The notes below the pieces were generated by a model. The model did not search any database, had not been told where the DNA came from, and saw nothing but the letters and a program-made list of their open reading frames with translations. Source: Pseudomonas sp. C2B4 (GTDB lineage Bacteria > Pseudomonadota > Gammaproteobacteria > Pseudomonadales > Pseudomonadaceae). From it: 64,000 nt of DNA. The stretch is taken from positions 1 through 64,000 of the forward strand of contig NZ_JABFMU010000007.1 in assembly GCF_013359695.1 (NCBI RefSeq). Reading direction: 5' to 3'. How positions within the stretch are numbered: the first letter of the stretch is position 1; every line of letters starts with the position of its first letter. Both the position numbers and the translations under genes were made by a program. Positions 17,942 through 30,500 of this stretch are shown here, one piece after another.

Positions 17942-18118
17942 ATGGCCGATCCACTGGACAAAGCCACTTCAAAAGCACCCGCCACATTGGGCGAGGGTTG
18001 TTTGAGTCGGTACGACCCCGATGACATGAGTCCGGAAGATGGCACCGAGTTTCCGGGCGCCGCCGAGTTGTGGGAGCAGTTGCAGCAAGAACCTGACAGT
18101 CCCCCTAAGCCTGCTTGA
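17942..18118 (+). CDS. Small acidic protein, 58 residues, unknown
   Basis: Short reading frame starting MADPLDKATSKAP and ending PPKPA, preceded by a good ribosome site (GAGGAAAT, 6 nt before the ATG). It is acidic and rich in Pro, Glu and Asp, with the segment LSRYDPDDMSPEDGTEFPGAAELWEQLQ, and has no signal peptide or membrane helix. The last 14 nt overlap the 3' end of the flippase-like gene on the opposite strand, so both stops are embedded in each other. I do not recognise the family. A strong ribosome site and sensible codon use argue that it is real. It may be read from purU transcripts. Confidence 0.6.
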   Translation: MADPLDKATSKAPATLGEGCLSRYDPDDMSPEDGTEFPGAAELWEQLQQEPDSPPKPA

Positions 18119-19100
18119 CCTTCATCAGCTTCTTGAGCAGCGGCCGTCCGAGCATCAGCAAAAACACCGGCCCGCCGACCAGCAGATAGAAGTAATAGGT
18201 CACCGCCCGCCAGATCAGGATCGCGGCTGCGGCCGTTGATTTTCCTACCATGGGTGCCAGTAACGCCGCCGACGTCAGTTCCGCCGCCCCAGCCCCACCC
18301 GGCAAGAGGCTGAATTGTCCTGCACTCAGCGAAAGCATCTGGATCAGAAAGCTCCAGGCCCACTGCAAGTCTGCCCCAAGTCCTCGCAACGCCAGATACA
18401 GCACGCTGTAACGCAAGATCCAATGCAGGCAGGTCAAAGCAAACACAGTAATCAATGTCTGAAAAGGCAACTTCAGCGTGTCGGTAAAAGCCGCCAGAAA
18501 ATGCAGGAGTTTTCGTGCCCAACGCATGCGGGTGGTGGGCTGGACGTTGAGGCGCACGAGCAATCGGCCGCTCAGTCGAATCAGCAAGCGGTGGTAGCGG
18601 GCCACGACCACGCAACAGACCAGACCACCGAACATCGAAATGGCACTGACGATCAGCAGCCATTCCATACGCTGGCTGAGGTGCTGGAACAGCGCATAAA
18701 TCAGGATCCCGCTCAACGCGCAAAGGAAAAACAACAGATCGCTCAACTGATCCATGGCGAACACGGCACTGCCTCTGGCCGGGCGCACGCCATTGCGCGC
18801 CAGTAACGCCATGATGGTCAGTGGTCCACCGCTGCCGCCAGGGGTGGCGCAATAGGCAAATTCGGCGGCCATCACCACCCCCAGGCTTTTGACCGGGCTC
18901 ACCTTGTCGCGCTGATCCCCCAGCAACAAACGCAGGCGCAGGGTGTTGACGACCCAGCACAGCAGGATCATGCCGAACATGACCAGCAACCAACTCCGTG
19001 GAAAGGTATTCAATCGCGACCAGGTTTCGCTGCCGCCCAACAACCAGGGAATCAGCACTGCGGCGAGCAGGCCGATCAACAGCAGAATCCCGCGACTCAT
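18105..19100 (-). CDS. Flippase-like integral membrane protein (LPG_synthase_TM / UPF0104)
   Basis: A 331-residue polytopic protein with about eight hydrophobic helices, starting with GILLLIGLLAAVLIPWLLGG. Family features: NTLRLRLLLGDQ (around 52-63), the helix containing EFAYCATPGGSGGP (around 80-93) and the C-terminal helix LSLSAGQFSLLPGGAGAAEL (around 272-292). The PGG(S/A)G motif pair is the hallmark of the membrane part of MprF and of its AglD/YbhN relatives. It lacks the soluble aminoacyl-transferase domain of MprF. Probable lipid or lipid-linked glycan translocation. The start overlaps the deacetylase stop by 4 nt, making it the third gene of an operon. Confidence 0.85.
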   Translation of the reverse strand: MSRGILLLIGLLAAVLIPWLLGGSETWSRLNTFPRSWLLVMFGMILLCWVVNTLRLRLLLGDQRDKVSPVKSLGVVMAAEFAYCATPGGSGGPLTIMALLARNGVRPARGSAVFAMDQLSDLLFFLCALSGILIYALFQHLSQRMEWLLIVSAISMFGGLVCCVVVARYHRLLIRLSGRLLVRLNVQPTTRMRWARKLLHFLAAFTDTLKLPFQTLITVFALTCLHWILRYSVLYLALRGLGADLQWAWSFLIQMLSLSAGQFSLLPGGAGAAELTSAALLAPMVGKSTAAAAILIWRAVTYYFYLLVGGPVFLLMLGRPLLKKLMKVKQA

Positions 19101-19861
19101 GCCGCGCGCCCCATGCGCTTGTCTTGCAGTGCCAGCCAGTGCGACTTGGTCATAGGCACCCGGCCCTCCCCGAGCAAGCGTTTGAGGGTTTGCAGCCAGT
19201 AGGTGCGTGAGAATTCATGCCGCATATCCACCGGGTGCACACCCAGTCGTATGACTGGCGCCTGCCGCCAGCGTAGTTCGAGCTGATCGCTGACGAGCTT
19301 CGACACGCCCCGGCGCCAGGCGCTGCGCGCACTCCAGACCAGACCTGGTGCATTGACCGGCGTGAAGTCCGGCAAGCGATAGAAGTGTTGCGCATCGCTG
19401 GTGTAAGTCAGGGGAAGTTGGCGCAAAGCCTGCCGCGTGCCTTCGCTCATCAGCCAGGCCGGAGCGACAAAGCCCTGCAGCGGCCATTGGTAGCGTTCGA
19501 ACACTTCAATGCCGGCGCGCAGCCGAGCGAGGGCGGCCTCTCGGGGCAGGCTGTAAAACTCGCCTTCGTGGGTATAGATCCGGCGCATGAACCAGTCTCG
19601 GGGATTAGTCGCCATCGGTCCGTCATCGCAATGGTAATAGCCGTGAAGTGCCAGTTCATCGCCCCTATCGAGACGCGCGGCAAGTTGGCGACGAAACGCC
19701 GGATGAGCTTGCAGATCGTTGTGTTTATGGAAGTCCGGTACCACCAGCAAGGTCATCGGCACATGGCCGAGAGCGTCGATCGCCTCGACAAAGGGTTGGT
19801 AATCGACCCAGGTTTGTGGGGCGATATCGTGCAGCACCAGTAACAGGCTGGGCACACTCAT
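19097..19861 (-). CDS. DUF2334 polysaccharide-deacetylase-fold protein
   Basis: A 254-residue cytosolic protein of the NodB-homology / DUF2334 type. LLLVLHDIAP (residues 6-15) supplies the first metal Asp, ELALHGYYHCDDG (around 68-80) the metal HxxxH pair, and FVAPAWLMS (around 130) the third motif. It has no signal peptide, so its substrate should be a cytosolic or lipid-linked intermediate, not mature polysaccharide. Start MSVPSLLL at 19861; a start four codons earlier at 19873 would overlap the glycosyltransferase stop by 8 nt and is equally possible. Confidence 0.82.
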   Translation of the reverse strand: MSVPSLLLVLHDIAPQTWVDYQPFVEAIDALGHVPMTLLVVPDFHKHNDLQAHPAFRRQLAARLDRGDELALHGYYHCDDGPMATNPRDWFMRRIYTHEGEFYSLPREAALARLRAGIEVFERYQWPLQGFVAPAWLMSEGTRQALRQLPLTYTSDAQHFYRLPDFTPVNAPGLVWSARSAWRRGVSKLVSDQLELRWRQAPVIRLGVHPVDMRHEFSRTYWLQTLKRLLGEGRVPMTKSHWLALQDKRMGRAA

Positions 19862-19865
19862 GGAG

Positions 19866-20987
19866 TCAGCCATTGGCCGCCTGCGGCCATTGATTGCCGA
19901 GGACGGCGTGATAGTGGCCGAGCAAGCTATTGACCACGGTATCCCAGGCGTAATACCGCTCGACGTGGTGTCGGGCTTTTTGGCCGAGGGCCGCGCTGCC
20001 CTGACTGAAGAGCTCGCGAACGGCGTTGGCCATCGCCAACGAGTCATTCGGGGGACACAGCAGGCCACATTGATCGGTGATGATTTCCTCGAAGGCACCG
20101 GCTGCCACGGCTATAACGGGGATACCGCAGGCCATGGCTTCGAGGGTCACCAGGCCAAAGGTTTCCTGGTCACCGGCATGCACCAGTGCGTCGGCACTGG
20201 CCATCAGGCGGGCGACTTCTGCAGCCGGGCAGAACTCATCGATGACGGTGACGTTGCCCGGAACGGCGGCTGGCATCGACGAGCCCACCAGCAGCAAGTG
20301 ATAGCGTCGGCCCAGGCGTCTCATGCAATCGAGCAGGACCGGCAGGTTTTTTTCCTTGGAACCGCGTCCGGCAAAAATCAGCAGGTGCGTGTTTTCGTCC
20401 AGGCCCAGTTCGGCCCGCAGGCCGATATCGCGCGCATCGGGATGAAACATTTGCAAGTCGACGCCCAGTGGCTGCACGAAAACGTTCCTGACGCCCAGGC
20501 CGGTCAGTTTGTCAGCCATGACCCGACTCGGTGCCAGCACCCGGTCGAAGTTGCCGTAGAGTTTGCTGACATATGCCTCGACATTGGGGGTGACCCAGTG
20601 GCCCATGCGGTTGCTGACAAGCAGCGGTAGATCCGAGTGATAAAAGCCAATCACTGGCACATCCAGTTGCCGGCGCGCATCCAGGGCGGCCCAGGCCGTG
20701 AGGTAAGGGTCGCCGACCTCGATCAGGTCGGGTTGCAGGTCGTGAAGGACATTGCGCCAGGGCGCGAGACGGAGAGGGAAGCGATAGCCCTTGCCGAAGG
20801 GCAGGGCGGGGGCAGGAACGGTGTAAATGCCATCCTGTTCACTGAAGATCGCTCCGGGGATCAGCAAACTGTGGCGAATGTTCGGCCTTGTGCACAGGCG
20901 ATGATGCTTGGCATCCAGATAAGTGCGAACGCCACCGCTGGCAGGGGCGTAGAACATGGTGATGTCAGCGATATGCACGATAAACAT
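19866..20987 (-). CDS. GT4-type glycosyltransferase
   Basis: A 373-residue GT-B retaining glycosyltransferase. The N-terminal acceptor domain begins FIVHIADITMFYAPASGGVRTYL (glycine-rich acceptor loop). The C-terminal donor domain contains FAGRGSKEKNLPVLLD (around 200-215) and the E-x7-E catalytic pair in DQETFGLVTLEAMACGIPVIA (around 290-312). It resembles the mannosyl/glucosyl-transferases that act on lipids. First gene of the operon with the DUF2334 and flippase-like genes: glycosylate, deacylate/deacetylate, translocate would be a coherent order. Both donor and acceptor are unknown. Confidence 0.88.
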   Translation of the reverse strand: MFIVHIADITMFYAPASGGVRTYLDAKHHRLCTRPNIRHSLLIPGAIFSEQDGIYTVPAPALPFGKGYRFPLRLAPWRNVLHDLQPDLIEVGDPYLTAWAALDARRQLDVPVIGFYHSDLPLLVSNRMGHWVTPNVEAYVSKLYGNFDRVLAPSRVMADKLTGLGVRNVFVQPLGVDLQMFHPDARDIGLRAELGLDENTHLLIFAGRGSKEKNLPVLLDCMRRLGRRYHLLLVGSSMPAAVPGNVTVIDEFCPAAEVARLMASADALVHAGDQETFGLVTLEAMACGIPVIAVAAGAFEEIITDQCGLLCPPNDSLAMANAVRELFSQGSAALGQKARHHVERYYAWDTVVNSLLGHYHAVLGNQWPQAANG

Positions 20988-21094
20988 CCCTCCGGTCCGT
21001 TAATCTCCTTGGTTGACCTTAATGAAGAATAGATGTTCGGTTGGAGTTTTGCGGGTGGGGTGTCAGGAAGGTTTTGCGGCGTTTTACAAGCCGC

Positions 21095-21175
21095 ATTCGC
21101 GAGCCGGCTCGCTCCCACAGGGGATTTGTGAACGGCACAAATCATTGTGGGAGCGAACCGGCTCGCGAAGAGGGC
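21095..21175. repeat. Inverted REP pair (CCGG-variant core)
   Basis: Arms ATTCGCGAGCCGGCTCGCTC and its counterpart GGGAGCGAACCGGCTCGCGA. The core has GCCGGC/ACCGGC where most copies here have GCAGGC/GCCTGC. Lies between the glycosyltransferase and the chemoreceptor. Confidence 0.85.
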
Positions 21176-21185
21176 AGTTCAGACG

Positions 21186-23075
21186 CTAGATACGGAAACT
21201 GCCTACCAATTGCTTAAGGCGCGCCGCCTGCTGCTCAAGGTCGGCACAGGCACGTAGTGTCGCCTGCAGGTTCTCTACCCCTTCCTGGTTCAACGTATTG
21301 ATTTCGGTAATGTCGACGTTGATCGATTCCACCACGGCGGTCTGTTCCTCGGTCGCCGTAGCCACCGACTGGTTCATGCCGTCGATTTCACCAATGCGCT
21401 GGGTCACGCTGCTCAAACGCTCGCCCGCGAGATTGGCGATTTCCACGCTGTCCTGGCTGTGGCGTTGGCTGTCGGTCATGGTGGTGACGGATTCGCGGGC
21501 GCCGACCTGCAGTTCCTCGATCATGGTCTGCACCTGTTGCGCCGACTCCTGGGTACGGTGTGCCAGGTTACGCACTTCATCGGCCACCACCGCAAACCCA
21601 CGTCCGGCTTCGCCCGCCCGCGCAGCTTCAATGGCGGCGTTGAGTGCCAGCAGGTTGGTTTGCTGGGAAATGCTGGTGATGACTTCGAGGATTTGCCCGA
21701 TGTTCACGGTTTTGCTGTTGAGCGATTCGATGTTGCTGCTGGACGCGCTGAGCATGCTCGACAACTGATTCATCGCAACAATGCTGCGATCCACCACGTG
21801 CTGGCCATCTTCTGCCAGGCTGCGGGCATCGCTGGCCTGATTCGATGCTTGCGCGGCATTGCGTGCGATTTCCTGCGCGGCAGCGCCGAGCTGATTGATC
21901 GCCGCCGCCACGCTGTTGGTGCGCGAGGCCTGCTGGTCAGAGTTGAACATCGATGAGTTCGAAGCCGCCACCACCCGCAATGCCACTTCGTTGACCTGCC
22001 CGGTGGCCGAGCACACCTCGCGGATCGAGCCGTGAATACGTTCGACGAAACGGTTGAACGCAGTGCCAAGGAGCCCGAATTCATCGTTGTTCACGATGGT
22101 CAGGCGTTTGGTCAGGTCGCCTTCGCCGTCGGCGATGTCGGCCATGGCGCGGGTCATGACGTGCAGCGGCTGGATCAGGATGCGGATCAGCATCCCCAGC
22201 AGGGCGATGATGATGGCAACGGAAATGACCGTCGCAACCACCGCCGAAGTACGGAATTCGCTGAGCATCGAGAAGGCTTTTTCCTTGTCGATGGACAGGC
22301 CGATGTACCAGTTGACCGATGGCAGCCCCTTGATGGGCGTGAAGGTCATGAGGCGGGTTTTGCCGTCGACCTCGACTTCACTGAAGTCGCGGCTGATACG
22401 CGGGGTGTTTTGCGGGTAGGCCTCGGTCAGGGATTTCATCACCAGGGTTTTGTCCGGGTGAACCAGGATCTTGCCGTCGGCGCTGATCAGAAAGGCGTAG
22501 CCCATGCCGTCGAAGTCGCGCGCACTGAGGGTGTCGATCAGGGTTTGCAGGCTCAGGTCGCCGCCGACCACGCCGACACTTTGGCCGGCTTTCTTCGAGG
22601 CGGTGGCCATGGAAATGATCGTTTGACCGGTCGCTGCGTCAATGTAGGGTTCGGTCAGGGTCGGAGTGCTGCTGTTTTCCGCGCCCTTGTACCAGGGACG
22701 GACCCGTGGGTCGAAACCGTCCGGCATCTTCGCATCCGGGCGGATGGTGAAGTGCCCGGTGGCGTCACCCAGGTAGGACGCCATGAAGGTCGATGTCAGC
22801 GCTTTCTGTTCGAGCAGCGCGGCAACGTTGGATTGTTCAGGGTTGATGGCAATGTTTTGCGCGAGGTTTTCGATCAGCAGAATACGCCCGGCCAGCCAGG
22901 TCTGAATGTTGTTGGCGGTGACGTCGCCCATCTCGTTGAGGTAGTTGTCCAGGTCTTCGCGAATGGCGTTACGCTGCAGATAATCGTTGTACAGGGTAAA
23001 CGAGGCAAAGGTGGCGATTACGATGAGAGCGGCGGCAAGCAGTATCTTATGACTGAAGCGCAGATTTTTGTTCAT
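21186..23075 (-). CDS. Amino-acid chemoreceptor, PctA/PctB/PctC type
   Basis: Methyl-accepting chemotaxis protein of 629 residues. A transmembrane helix (about 10-30) leads to a periplasmic dCache sensor (about 35-275), then a second transmembrane helix, HAMP (about 300-355) and a signalling domain with the invariant hairpin tip [31 protein letters not shown] (around 490-520). In the ligand domain RPWY and GVVGGDLS match the conserved amino-acid-binding residues (Arg, Trp-Tyr and Asp). The position that I remember as Tyr-121 in PctA is Phe here ([10 protein letters not shown]). Start [10 protein letters not shown] at 23075. It resembles PAO1 PctA in length and in its end (QLV-SF-I). Which paralogue it is cannot be decided without alignment. 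Confidence 0.92.
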   Translation of the reverse strand: MNKNLRFSHKILLAAALIVIATFASFTLYNDYLQRNAIREDLDNYLNEMGDVTANNIQTWLAGRILLIENLAQNIAINPEQSNVAALLEQKALTSTFMASYLGDATGHFTIRPDAKMPDGFDPRVRPWYKGAENSSTPTLTEPYIDAATGQTIISMATASKKAGQSVGVVGGDLSLQTLIDTLSARDFDGMGYAFLISADGKILVHPDKTLVMKSLTEAYPQNTPRISRDFSEVEVDGKTRLMTFTPIKGLPSVNWYIGLSIDKEKAFSMLSEFRTSAVVATVISVAIIIALLGMLIRILIQPLHVMTRAMADIADGEGDLTKRLTIVNNDEFGLLGTAFNRFVERIHGSIREVCSATGQVNEVALRVVAASNSSMFNSDQQASRTNSVAAAINQLGAAAQEIARNAAQASNQASDARSLAEDGQHVVDRSIVAMNQLSSMLSASSSNIESLNSKTVNIGQILEVITSISQQTNLLALNAAIEAARAGEAGRGFAVVADEVRNLAHRTQESAQQVQTMIEELQVGARESVTTMTDSQRHSQDSVEIANLAGERLSSVTQRIGEIDGMNQSVATATEEQTAVVESINVDITEINTLNQEGVENLQATLRACADLEQQAARLKQLVGSFRI

Positions 23076-23244
23076 GGCTTGGGGTTCCGCTAAGGTCTTA
23101 TATGCCAAAGGCGTCTTTTTATAGGGGCGCGCGGCAGGCATGGGTAAAAATTGAAATTTCCGACTGTCCTTAGGGAAATATCCGACCAGGTTGTCAGACT
23201 GGTCTGTCGTAATGTCTATCGGCCGATCCTGAAAAAGATTAACC

Positions 23245-24744
23245 ATGGGTGACCAAATGCCTGACTCACTGCAACTCGTTATTGGCGCCGACCTTTCGGG
23301 GCAGCCGATCGCCCAGGCCATGCGTCTGGCCAACCGTCACGGTTTGATCGCGGGCGCTACCGGGACCGGCAAGACCGTCACCTTGCAGCGTATGGCAGAA
23401 GCTTTCAGCGATGCCGGCGTGGCGGTGTTCGCCGCCGATATAAAAGGTGACCTGTGTGGACTGGGGGCTGCGGGTAACCCTCAGGGCAAGATCGCCGAGC
23501 GGATCGCCGGGATGCCCTGGCTGAACCACAAGCCGGCGGCCTATCCGGTAACCTTGTGGGACATACAGGGTCAGTCCGGTCATCCATTGCGCACGACCTT
23601 GAGCGAAATGGGCCCCTTACTGTTGGGCAGCCTCCTCGAACTGAGCGACAGCCAACAGTCGGCACTGTATGCAGCGTTCAAGGTTGCGGACCGTGAAGGT
23701 CTGTTGCTGTTGGACCTCAAGGACCTCAAGGCGCTGCTCAATCACCTCAAGGACAACCCGGAGCTGTTGGGTGACGATGCGGCGTTGATGACCACCGGCT
23801 CCAGCCAGGCCCTGCTGCGGCGCCTGGCGACCCTTGAGCAGCAAGGCGCCGAGGCGCTGTTCGGTGAGCCGGCGCTGCAACTCGAAGACATTTTGCAACC
23901 GACCGTCGACGGCCGCGGGCGCATTCATTTGCTCGATGCCAGTCGCCTGGTACATGAAGCGCCGAAGGTCTACGCGACTTTCCTGCTGTGGCTGCTGGCT
24001 GAACTGTTCGAGCAATTGCCGGAGCGCGGCGACGCGGACAAACCGCTGCTGGCGCTGTTTTTCGATGAAGCGCATTTGTTGTTCGCCGGCACGCCCAAGG
24101 CCTTGCAGGACCGCCTGGAACAAGTGGTGCGACTGATCCGCTCGAAAGGCGTGGGTGTGTATTTTGTCACGCAATCTCCGGGTGACTTGCCGGACGACGT
24201 GCTGGCGCAGCTTGGGTTGCGTATCCAGCATGGCCTGCGCGCATTCACCGCCAAAGAACAGAAATCCTTGCGGGCAGTGGCCGACGGTTTTCGGCCGAAC
24301 CCGGCATTCGACGCCTTGGCGGTGTTGACTGAGCTGGGTATCGGTGAAGCGTTGGTCGGCACCTTGCAGGACAAGGGCACGCCAGAGATGGTCCGGCGGG
24401 TGCTGGTGGCGCCGCCGCAATCGCGGATCGGGCCATTGACCGAGAATGAGCGAACGGTGCTGATCGCCGGTTCACCGTTCAAGGGGCGATATGACAAGCC
24501 GGTCGATCGAGAATCGGCCTACGAAGTCCTGATGGGACGCAAGGGCCTGGCGCCGGAACCCGAAGCGGCGCCCGGCAAGCCGGCGGCGGAAGAACCGAGT
24601 TTTACTGAACAGGCCGGGGAGTTCCTCGGCACGGCGGCGGGGCAGGCGTTGAAATCCGCAATGCGACAGGCGGCCAATCAGTTAGGACGGCAGTTGGTGC
24701 GCGGGTTGATGGGGTCTCTACTCGGTGGCAGCAAGCGCCGCTAA
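23245..24744 (+). CDS. HerA-like / DUF853 ATPase
   Basis: A 499-residue P-loop ATPase of the HerA-FtsK class (YjgR/DUF853). Walker A GATGTGKT (around 36-43), Walker [14 protein letters not shown] (around 265-277) and the downstream [17 protein letters not shown] sensor segment are intact. The C-terminal tail (about 430-499) is Ala/Glu-rich, followed by a glycine/arginine-rich basic end ([10 protein letters not shown]). Its role is unknown: a DNA-translocating or remodelling ATPase is inferred, but the NurA nuclease partner of archaeal HerA is not adjacent. Divergent from the chemoreceptor with 169 nt between. Confidence 0.86.
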   Translation: MGDQMPDSLQLVIGADLSGQPIAQAMRLANRHGLIAGATGTGKTVTLQRMAEAFSDAGVAVFAADIKGDLCGLGAAGNPQGKIAERIAGMPWLNHKPAAYPVTLWDIQGQSGHPLRTTLSEMGPLLLGSLLELSDSQQSALYAAFKVADREGLLLLDLKDLKALLNHLKDNPELLGDDAALMTTGSSQALLRRLATLEQQGAEALFGEPALQLEDILQPTVDGRGRIHLLDASRLVHEAPKVYATFLLWLLAELFEQLPERGDADKPLLALFFDEAHLLFAGTPKALQDRLEQVVRLIRSKGVGVYFVTQSPGDLPDDVLAQLGLRIQHGLRAFTAKEQKSLRAVADGFRPNPAFDALAVLTELGIGEALVGTLQDKGTPEMVRRVLVAPPQSRIGPLTENERTVLIAGSPFKGRYDKPVDRESAYEVLMGRKGLAPEPEAAPGKPAAEEPSFTEQAGEFLGTAAGQALKSAMRQAANQLGRQLVRGLMGSLLGGSKRR

Positions 24745-24765
24745 CCTGAGCGGGCACAGTAAAAA

Positions 24766-24858
24766 CAGTGGGAGCGAGCCTGCTCGCGAAAGCGGTCTGG
24801 CATTCACCGCATGGGTTGACTGATACACCGCTTTCGCGAGCAGGCTCGCTCCCACAGG
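24766..24858. repeat. Inverted REP pair
   Basis: Arms GTGGGAGCGAGCCTGCTCGC and its reverse complement, with AAAGCGG/CCGCTTT extensions. Between converging DUF853 and DUF721 genes; the right arm ends 8 nt before the DUF721 stop codon. Confidence 0.85.
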
Positions 24859-24865
24859 TACTTCT

Positions 24866-25321
24866 TCACGCTTTGGGCCTGGCATGCGCCGCCAGCCGCT
24901 CCAGCGCCGCCCGCAGGTTCGGATCGGTAATGCCGTCGGCCGTTGCCTGAATGGTCGCCGCCGCATCGTTGGACAAATCCATGGTGTGTCCGGCCGCACC
25001 CTGTTGAATGGTGGGTGGCTGAACTTTGAACAGGATTCGCGTGAGATTGGCGAACTCGTCAAACATCTGCAGTTGCCGTTGCAGGCGCTTTTGCTGGTAG
25101 CGCAGGCGGGTGGCCCAATGACCGTCGGTGACAATCAGTAATAAACTGCCTTCGCGCCACGATGCCACATGGCAGTGTTCGCGAGCGGCGGGTTGCAGTT
25201 GGCTTTCCAGCAGGCGTTGCAGATGGCCCAGGCGTTGGGCGTGGCCAAGAATGGCTTTGAGCGGCTTGGCTTCGCGAAGCAGGACGGCGGGTGCTCTGGC
25301 CGTAAGAGGGCGAAATGCCAT
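24866..25321 (-). CDS. DUF721 protein, DciA-like
   Basis: A 151-residue protein whose residues about 10-95 carry the DUF721 domain (LREAKPLKAILGHAQRL and LLIVTDGHWATRLRYQQKRLQRQL). DUF721 is the DciA fold, the helicase-loading factor partner of DnaB in bacteria lacking DnaC. The C-terminal part (about 100-151) is low-complexity. ATG at 25321 (MAFRPLTAR) was chosen since the domain starts shortly after. Divergent from secA, as expected for pseudomonads. Whether it is the sole replicative loader cannot be said from this window. Confidence 0.82.
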   Translation of the reverse strand: MAFRPLTARAPAVLLREAKPLKAILGHAQRLGHLQRLLESQLQPAAREHCHVASWREGSLLLIVTDGHWATRLRYQQKRLQRQLQMFDEFANLTRILFKVQPPTIQQGAAGHTMDLSNDAAATIQATADGITDPNLRAALERLAAHARPKA

Positions 25322-25628
25322 GATCAGACACCTGAAGTAACAGAGCCGCCATGTTAGCAGAAAGCGCCGCATGCACCCGACCCATTGCTTTGCGCGCGAT
25401 TTACCCATTAAATCAACCCATGACTTCTGCCTCGTACGGCTTGAAGTTCAACCATTTGCCCCTATTTAAAGTGAGCCCCGTCACAGCGCTGTGCCAGCAT
25501 CGTGGAATAACGCCACTTTCCTCACCATCGTTTCCGGGTAGAATGCTCGTTCGCATGCGGCCATGAGGGCTGCACGGGCGACTCACGGGGCCGCCCTCCA
25601 TCCCTTTAGTGTGGAAGATCCTGCCGAT
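25322..25628. other. Divergent region DUF721 gene / secA
   Basis: 307 nt without a supportable gene. A TAGAAT hexamer near 25538 with a poor -35 is a possible secA promoter. The last 60 nt before secA are GC-rich and contain GGGGCCGCCCTCC, which could fold. I saw no SecM-like arrest peptide frame. Confidence 0.35.
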
Positions 25629-28364
<2,736 letters not shown>

Positions 28365-28391
28365 AACCCGTTTCATACGCTGAAATACCCG

Positions 28392-28424
28392 CGCCGCGAC
28401 CGGCTTATGCCGTCGCGGCGTTTT
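28392..28424 (+). terminator. Terminator after secA
   Basis: Stem CGCCGCGAC / GTCGCGGCG with inner CGGC/GCCG pairing, followed by TTTTG; 28 nt after the secA stop. Confidence 0.82.
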
Positions 28425-28485
28425 GCCATTTACACCACCGCACTTCCAGAAGCGGTGCAGACATCATTAAGTGAGGAGCTCATTC

Positions 28486-29703
28486 ATGGCTGTTGGTCTT
28501 GGTCCTTTGCCAACGTTGCACCCGGTTGCCGGTTTTGAACTCGGTATTGCCTCGGCTGGTATCAAGCGCCCGGGGCGCAAGGATGTCGTGGTCATGCGTT
28601 GTGCCGAAGGCTCCACGGTCGCTGGCGTGTTCACCCTGAACGCCTTTTGCGCAGCGCCGGTGATCCTGGCCAAGCAACGTGTGCAGGGGACGGTGCGCTA
28701 CCTGCTGACCAACACCGGCAATGCCAACGCCGGTACCGGTGAACCCGGTCTGGCCGCCGCCGAGCGCACCTGCGCCAAGCTTGCAGAGCTGACGGGTGTC
28801 GATGCGAACCAGGTGCTGCCGTACTCCACCGGTGTGATTGGCGAGCCGCTGCCAGTGGAAAAAATCGAAGGTGCGTTGCAAGCGGCCCTCGACGATCTGT
28901 CGGTCAACAACTGGGAAGCCGCCGCCACCGGCATCATGACCACCGATACCCTGCCCAAGGGTGCCAGTCGCCAGTTCCAGCATGATGGCGTGACCATCAC
29001 CGTCACCGGCATCAGCAAAGGTGCAGGCATGATTCGCCCGAACATGGCCACCATGCTCGGCTACATCGCCACTGACGCCAAAGTCTCCCGCGAGGTGCTG
29101 CAAAATCTGATGCTGGACGGCGCGAACAAGTCGTTCAACCGCATCACTATCGATGGCGATACCTCGACCAACGACTGCTGCATGCTGATCGCTACCGGTC
29201 AGGCCGCGCTGCCGGAAATCACCCGCGCCGAAGGCGAGCTGTTCGCCAAACTCAAGCAAGCGGTGTTCGAAGTGTGCATGGACGTGGCCCAGGCCATCGT
29301 TCGCGACGGTGAAGGCGCAACCAAGTTCGTGACCGTGGAAGTCAACGGCGGCGGCAATCACCAGGAATGCCTGGACGTCGGCTACACCGTGGCTCACTCG
29401 CCGCTGATCAAGACCGCACTGTTCGCCTCCGATCCGAACTGGGGCCGCATCCTGGCCGCCGTCGGCCGTGCCGGCGTACCGAACCTGGACGTGAGCAAGA
29501 TTGACGTGTTCCTCGGCGAAGTGTGCATCGCCAGCCGTGGCGCCCGCGCCTCGACCTACACCGAAGCCCAGGGCGCGGCGGTGATGCAGCAGGAAGAAAT
29601 CACCATCCGTATTGAGTTGGGTCGTGGCGATTGCAGCGAAACCATCTGGACCACCGACCTGTCCCATGAATACGTGAAGATCAACGCCGAGTACCGTACC
29701 TAA
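28486..29703 (+). CDS. argJ: Glutamate N-acetyltransferase / amino-acid acetyltransferase
   Basis: Transfers acetyl from N-acetylornithine to glutamate in the cyclic arginine pathway; the bifunctional form can also use acetyl-CoA. 405 residues. The autoproteolysis site is visible in [16 protein letters not shown] (around 185-200), where cleavage before Thr of MATML creates the nucleophile. STNDCCM and [14 protein letters not shown] are further family segments. AGGAG precedes ATG at 28486. The fully conserved cleavage site implies an active Ntn-type enzyme. Confidence 0.96.
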   Translation: MAVGLGPLPTLHPVAGFELGIASAGIKRPGRKDVVVMRCAEGSTVAGVFTLNAFCAAPVILAKQRVQGTVRYLLTNTGNANAGTGEPGLAAAERTCAKLAELTGVDANQVLPYSTGVIGEPLPVEKIEGALQAALDDLSVNNWEAAATGIMTTDTLPKGASRQFQHDGVTITVTGISKGAGMIRPNMATMLGYIATDAKVSREVLQNLMLDGANKSFNRITIDGDTSTNDCCMLIATGQAALPEITRAEGELFAKLKQAVFEVCMDVAQAIVRDGEGATKFVTVEVNGGGNHQECLDVGYTVAHSPLIKTALFASDPNWGRILAAVGRAGVPNLDVSKIDVFLGEVCIASRGARASTYTEAQGAAVMQQEEITIRIELGRGDCSETIWTTDLSHEYVKINAEYRT

Positions 29704-29717
29704 GATCGCGTCGACCC

Positions 29718-29811
29718 CATCGCGGGCAAGCCCGCTCCCACAGGATTTTCAGTGGACACAAGTTTTGTGTACGGCAGGACCAATGTGGGAGCGGGCTTGC
29801 CCGCGATGGCG
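29718..29811. repeat. Inverted REP pair, GGGCTTGCCCGC family
   Basis: Arms CATCGCGGGCAAGCCCGCTC and GTGGGAGCGGGCTTGCCCGC, about 40 nt apart. A third REP sequence family within the window, differing in the core from the GAGCCTGCTCGC copies. Between argJ and the glutathione transferase gene. Confidence 0.85.
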
Positions 29812-29867
29812 GACGACCAGACGCTAGCTATTCTGGCTTGTTCCTCTGACGAGAAGGCACCAAAAAC

Positions 29868-30500
29868 ATGAGCCTCCACCTGATCATCGGCGACAAACTG
29901 CTTTCCTCCTGGTCCCTGCGCGGTGCCCTGGCCCTCGATCTGGCCGGCGCTGCCTATACCGAAGAGCTTATCAAGCTGAACCAGCCGGACACCCGTGAGC
30001 GCCTGCTCAAGCATTCGCCGACCGGCAAAGTCCCACTGCTGAAGACCGAACACGGCACCATCGCCGACTCCCTGGCGATTGCCGAATACCTGGCGGAACA
30101 ATTCCCCGATGCGGCCCTGTGGCCCAAAGACACCGCCGCCCGTGCCCAGGCGCGTTCGGCGTGCGCACAGATGCACAGTGGTTTTTTTGCCATGCGCGGC
30201 AATATGCCGTTCGACCTGAGCCATGACGCGCCGCTGGCGCCAGTGCCGGCTGATGTTCAGGCCGATATCGAGCGTATGTCAGCGTTGTGGGCCGAGTGCC
30301 GTGCCGCAGCCACCGAAACCGGTCCGTATCTGTTCGGGCGTTTAACGCTGGCCGACGTATTTTTCGCACCCATCGCCGTGCGCCTGCGCACCTATCAGGT
30401 GAAGTTGTCGGCAGTCGACGAAGCCTATGTTGAAGCCGTCTACCAATGGCCAGCGTTCAAGGCTTGGCAGAAGGCCGGACTGGAGGAAATCGAGCGGTGA
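29868..30500 (+). CDS. Glutathione S-transferase family protein
   Basis: A 210-residue cytosolic GST. A thioredoxin-fold N-terminal domain (1-80) has SSWSLRGALALDLAG at the catalytic position and the cis-proline / GSH motif GKVPLLKTEHGTIADSLAIAEYLAEQ (around 45-70). An all-helical C-terminal domain follows with LTLADVFFAPIAVRLR. The sequence SSWS places a Ser where zeta/theta-like classes have their catalytic Ser. The substrate is unknown. The stop overlaps the GTG start of the Nudix gene (GTGA), so the two are translationally coupled. Confidence 0.9.
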   Translation: MSLHLIIGDKLLSSWSLRGALALDLAGAAYTEELIKLNQPDTRERLLKHSPTGKVPLLKTEHGTIADSLAIAEYLAEQFPDAALWPKDTAARAQARSACAQMHSGFFAMRGNMPFDLSHDAPLAPVPADVQADIERMSALWAECRAAATETGPYLFGRLTLADVFFAPIAVRLRTYQVKLSAVDEAYVEAVYQWPAFKAWQKAGLEEIER

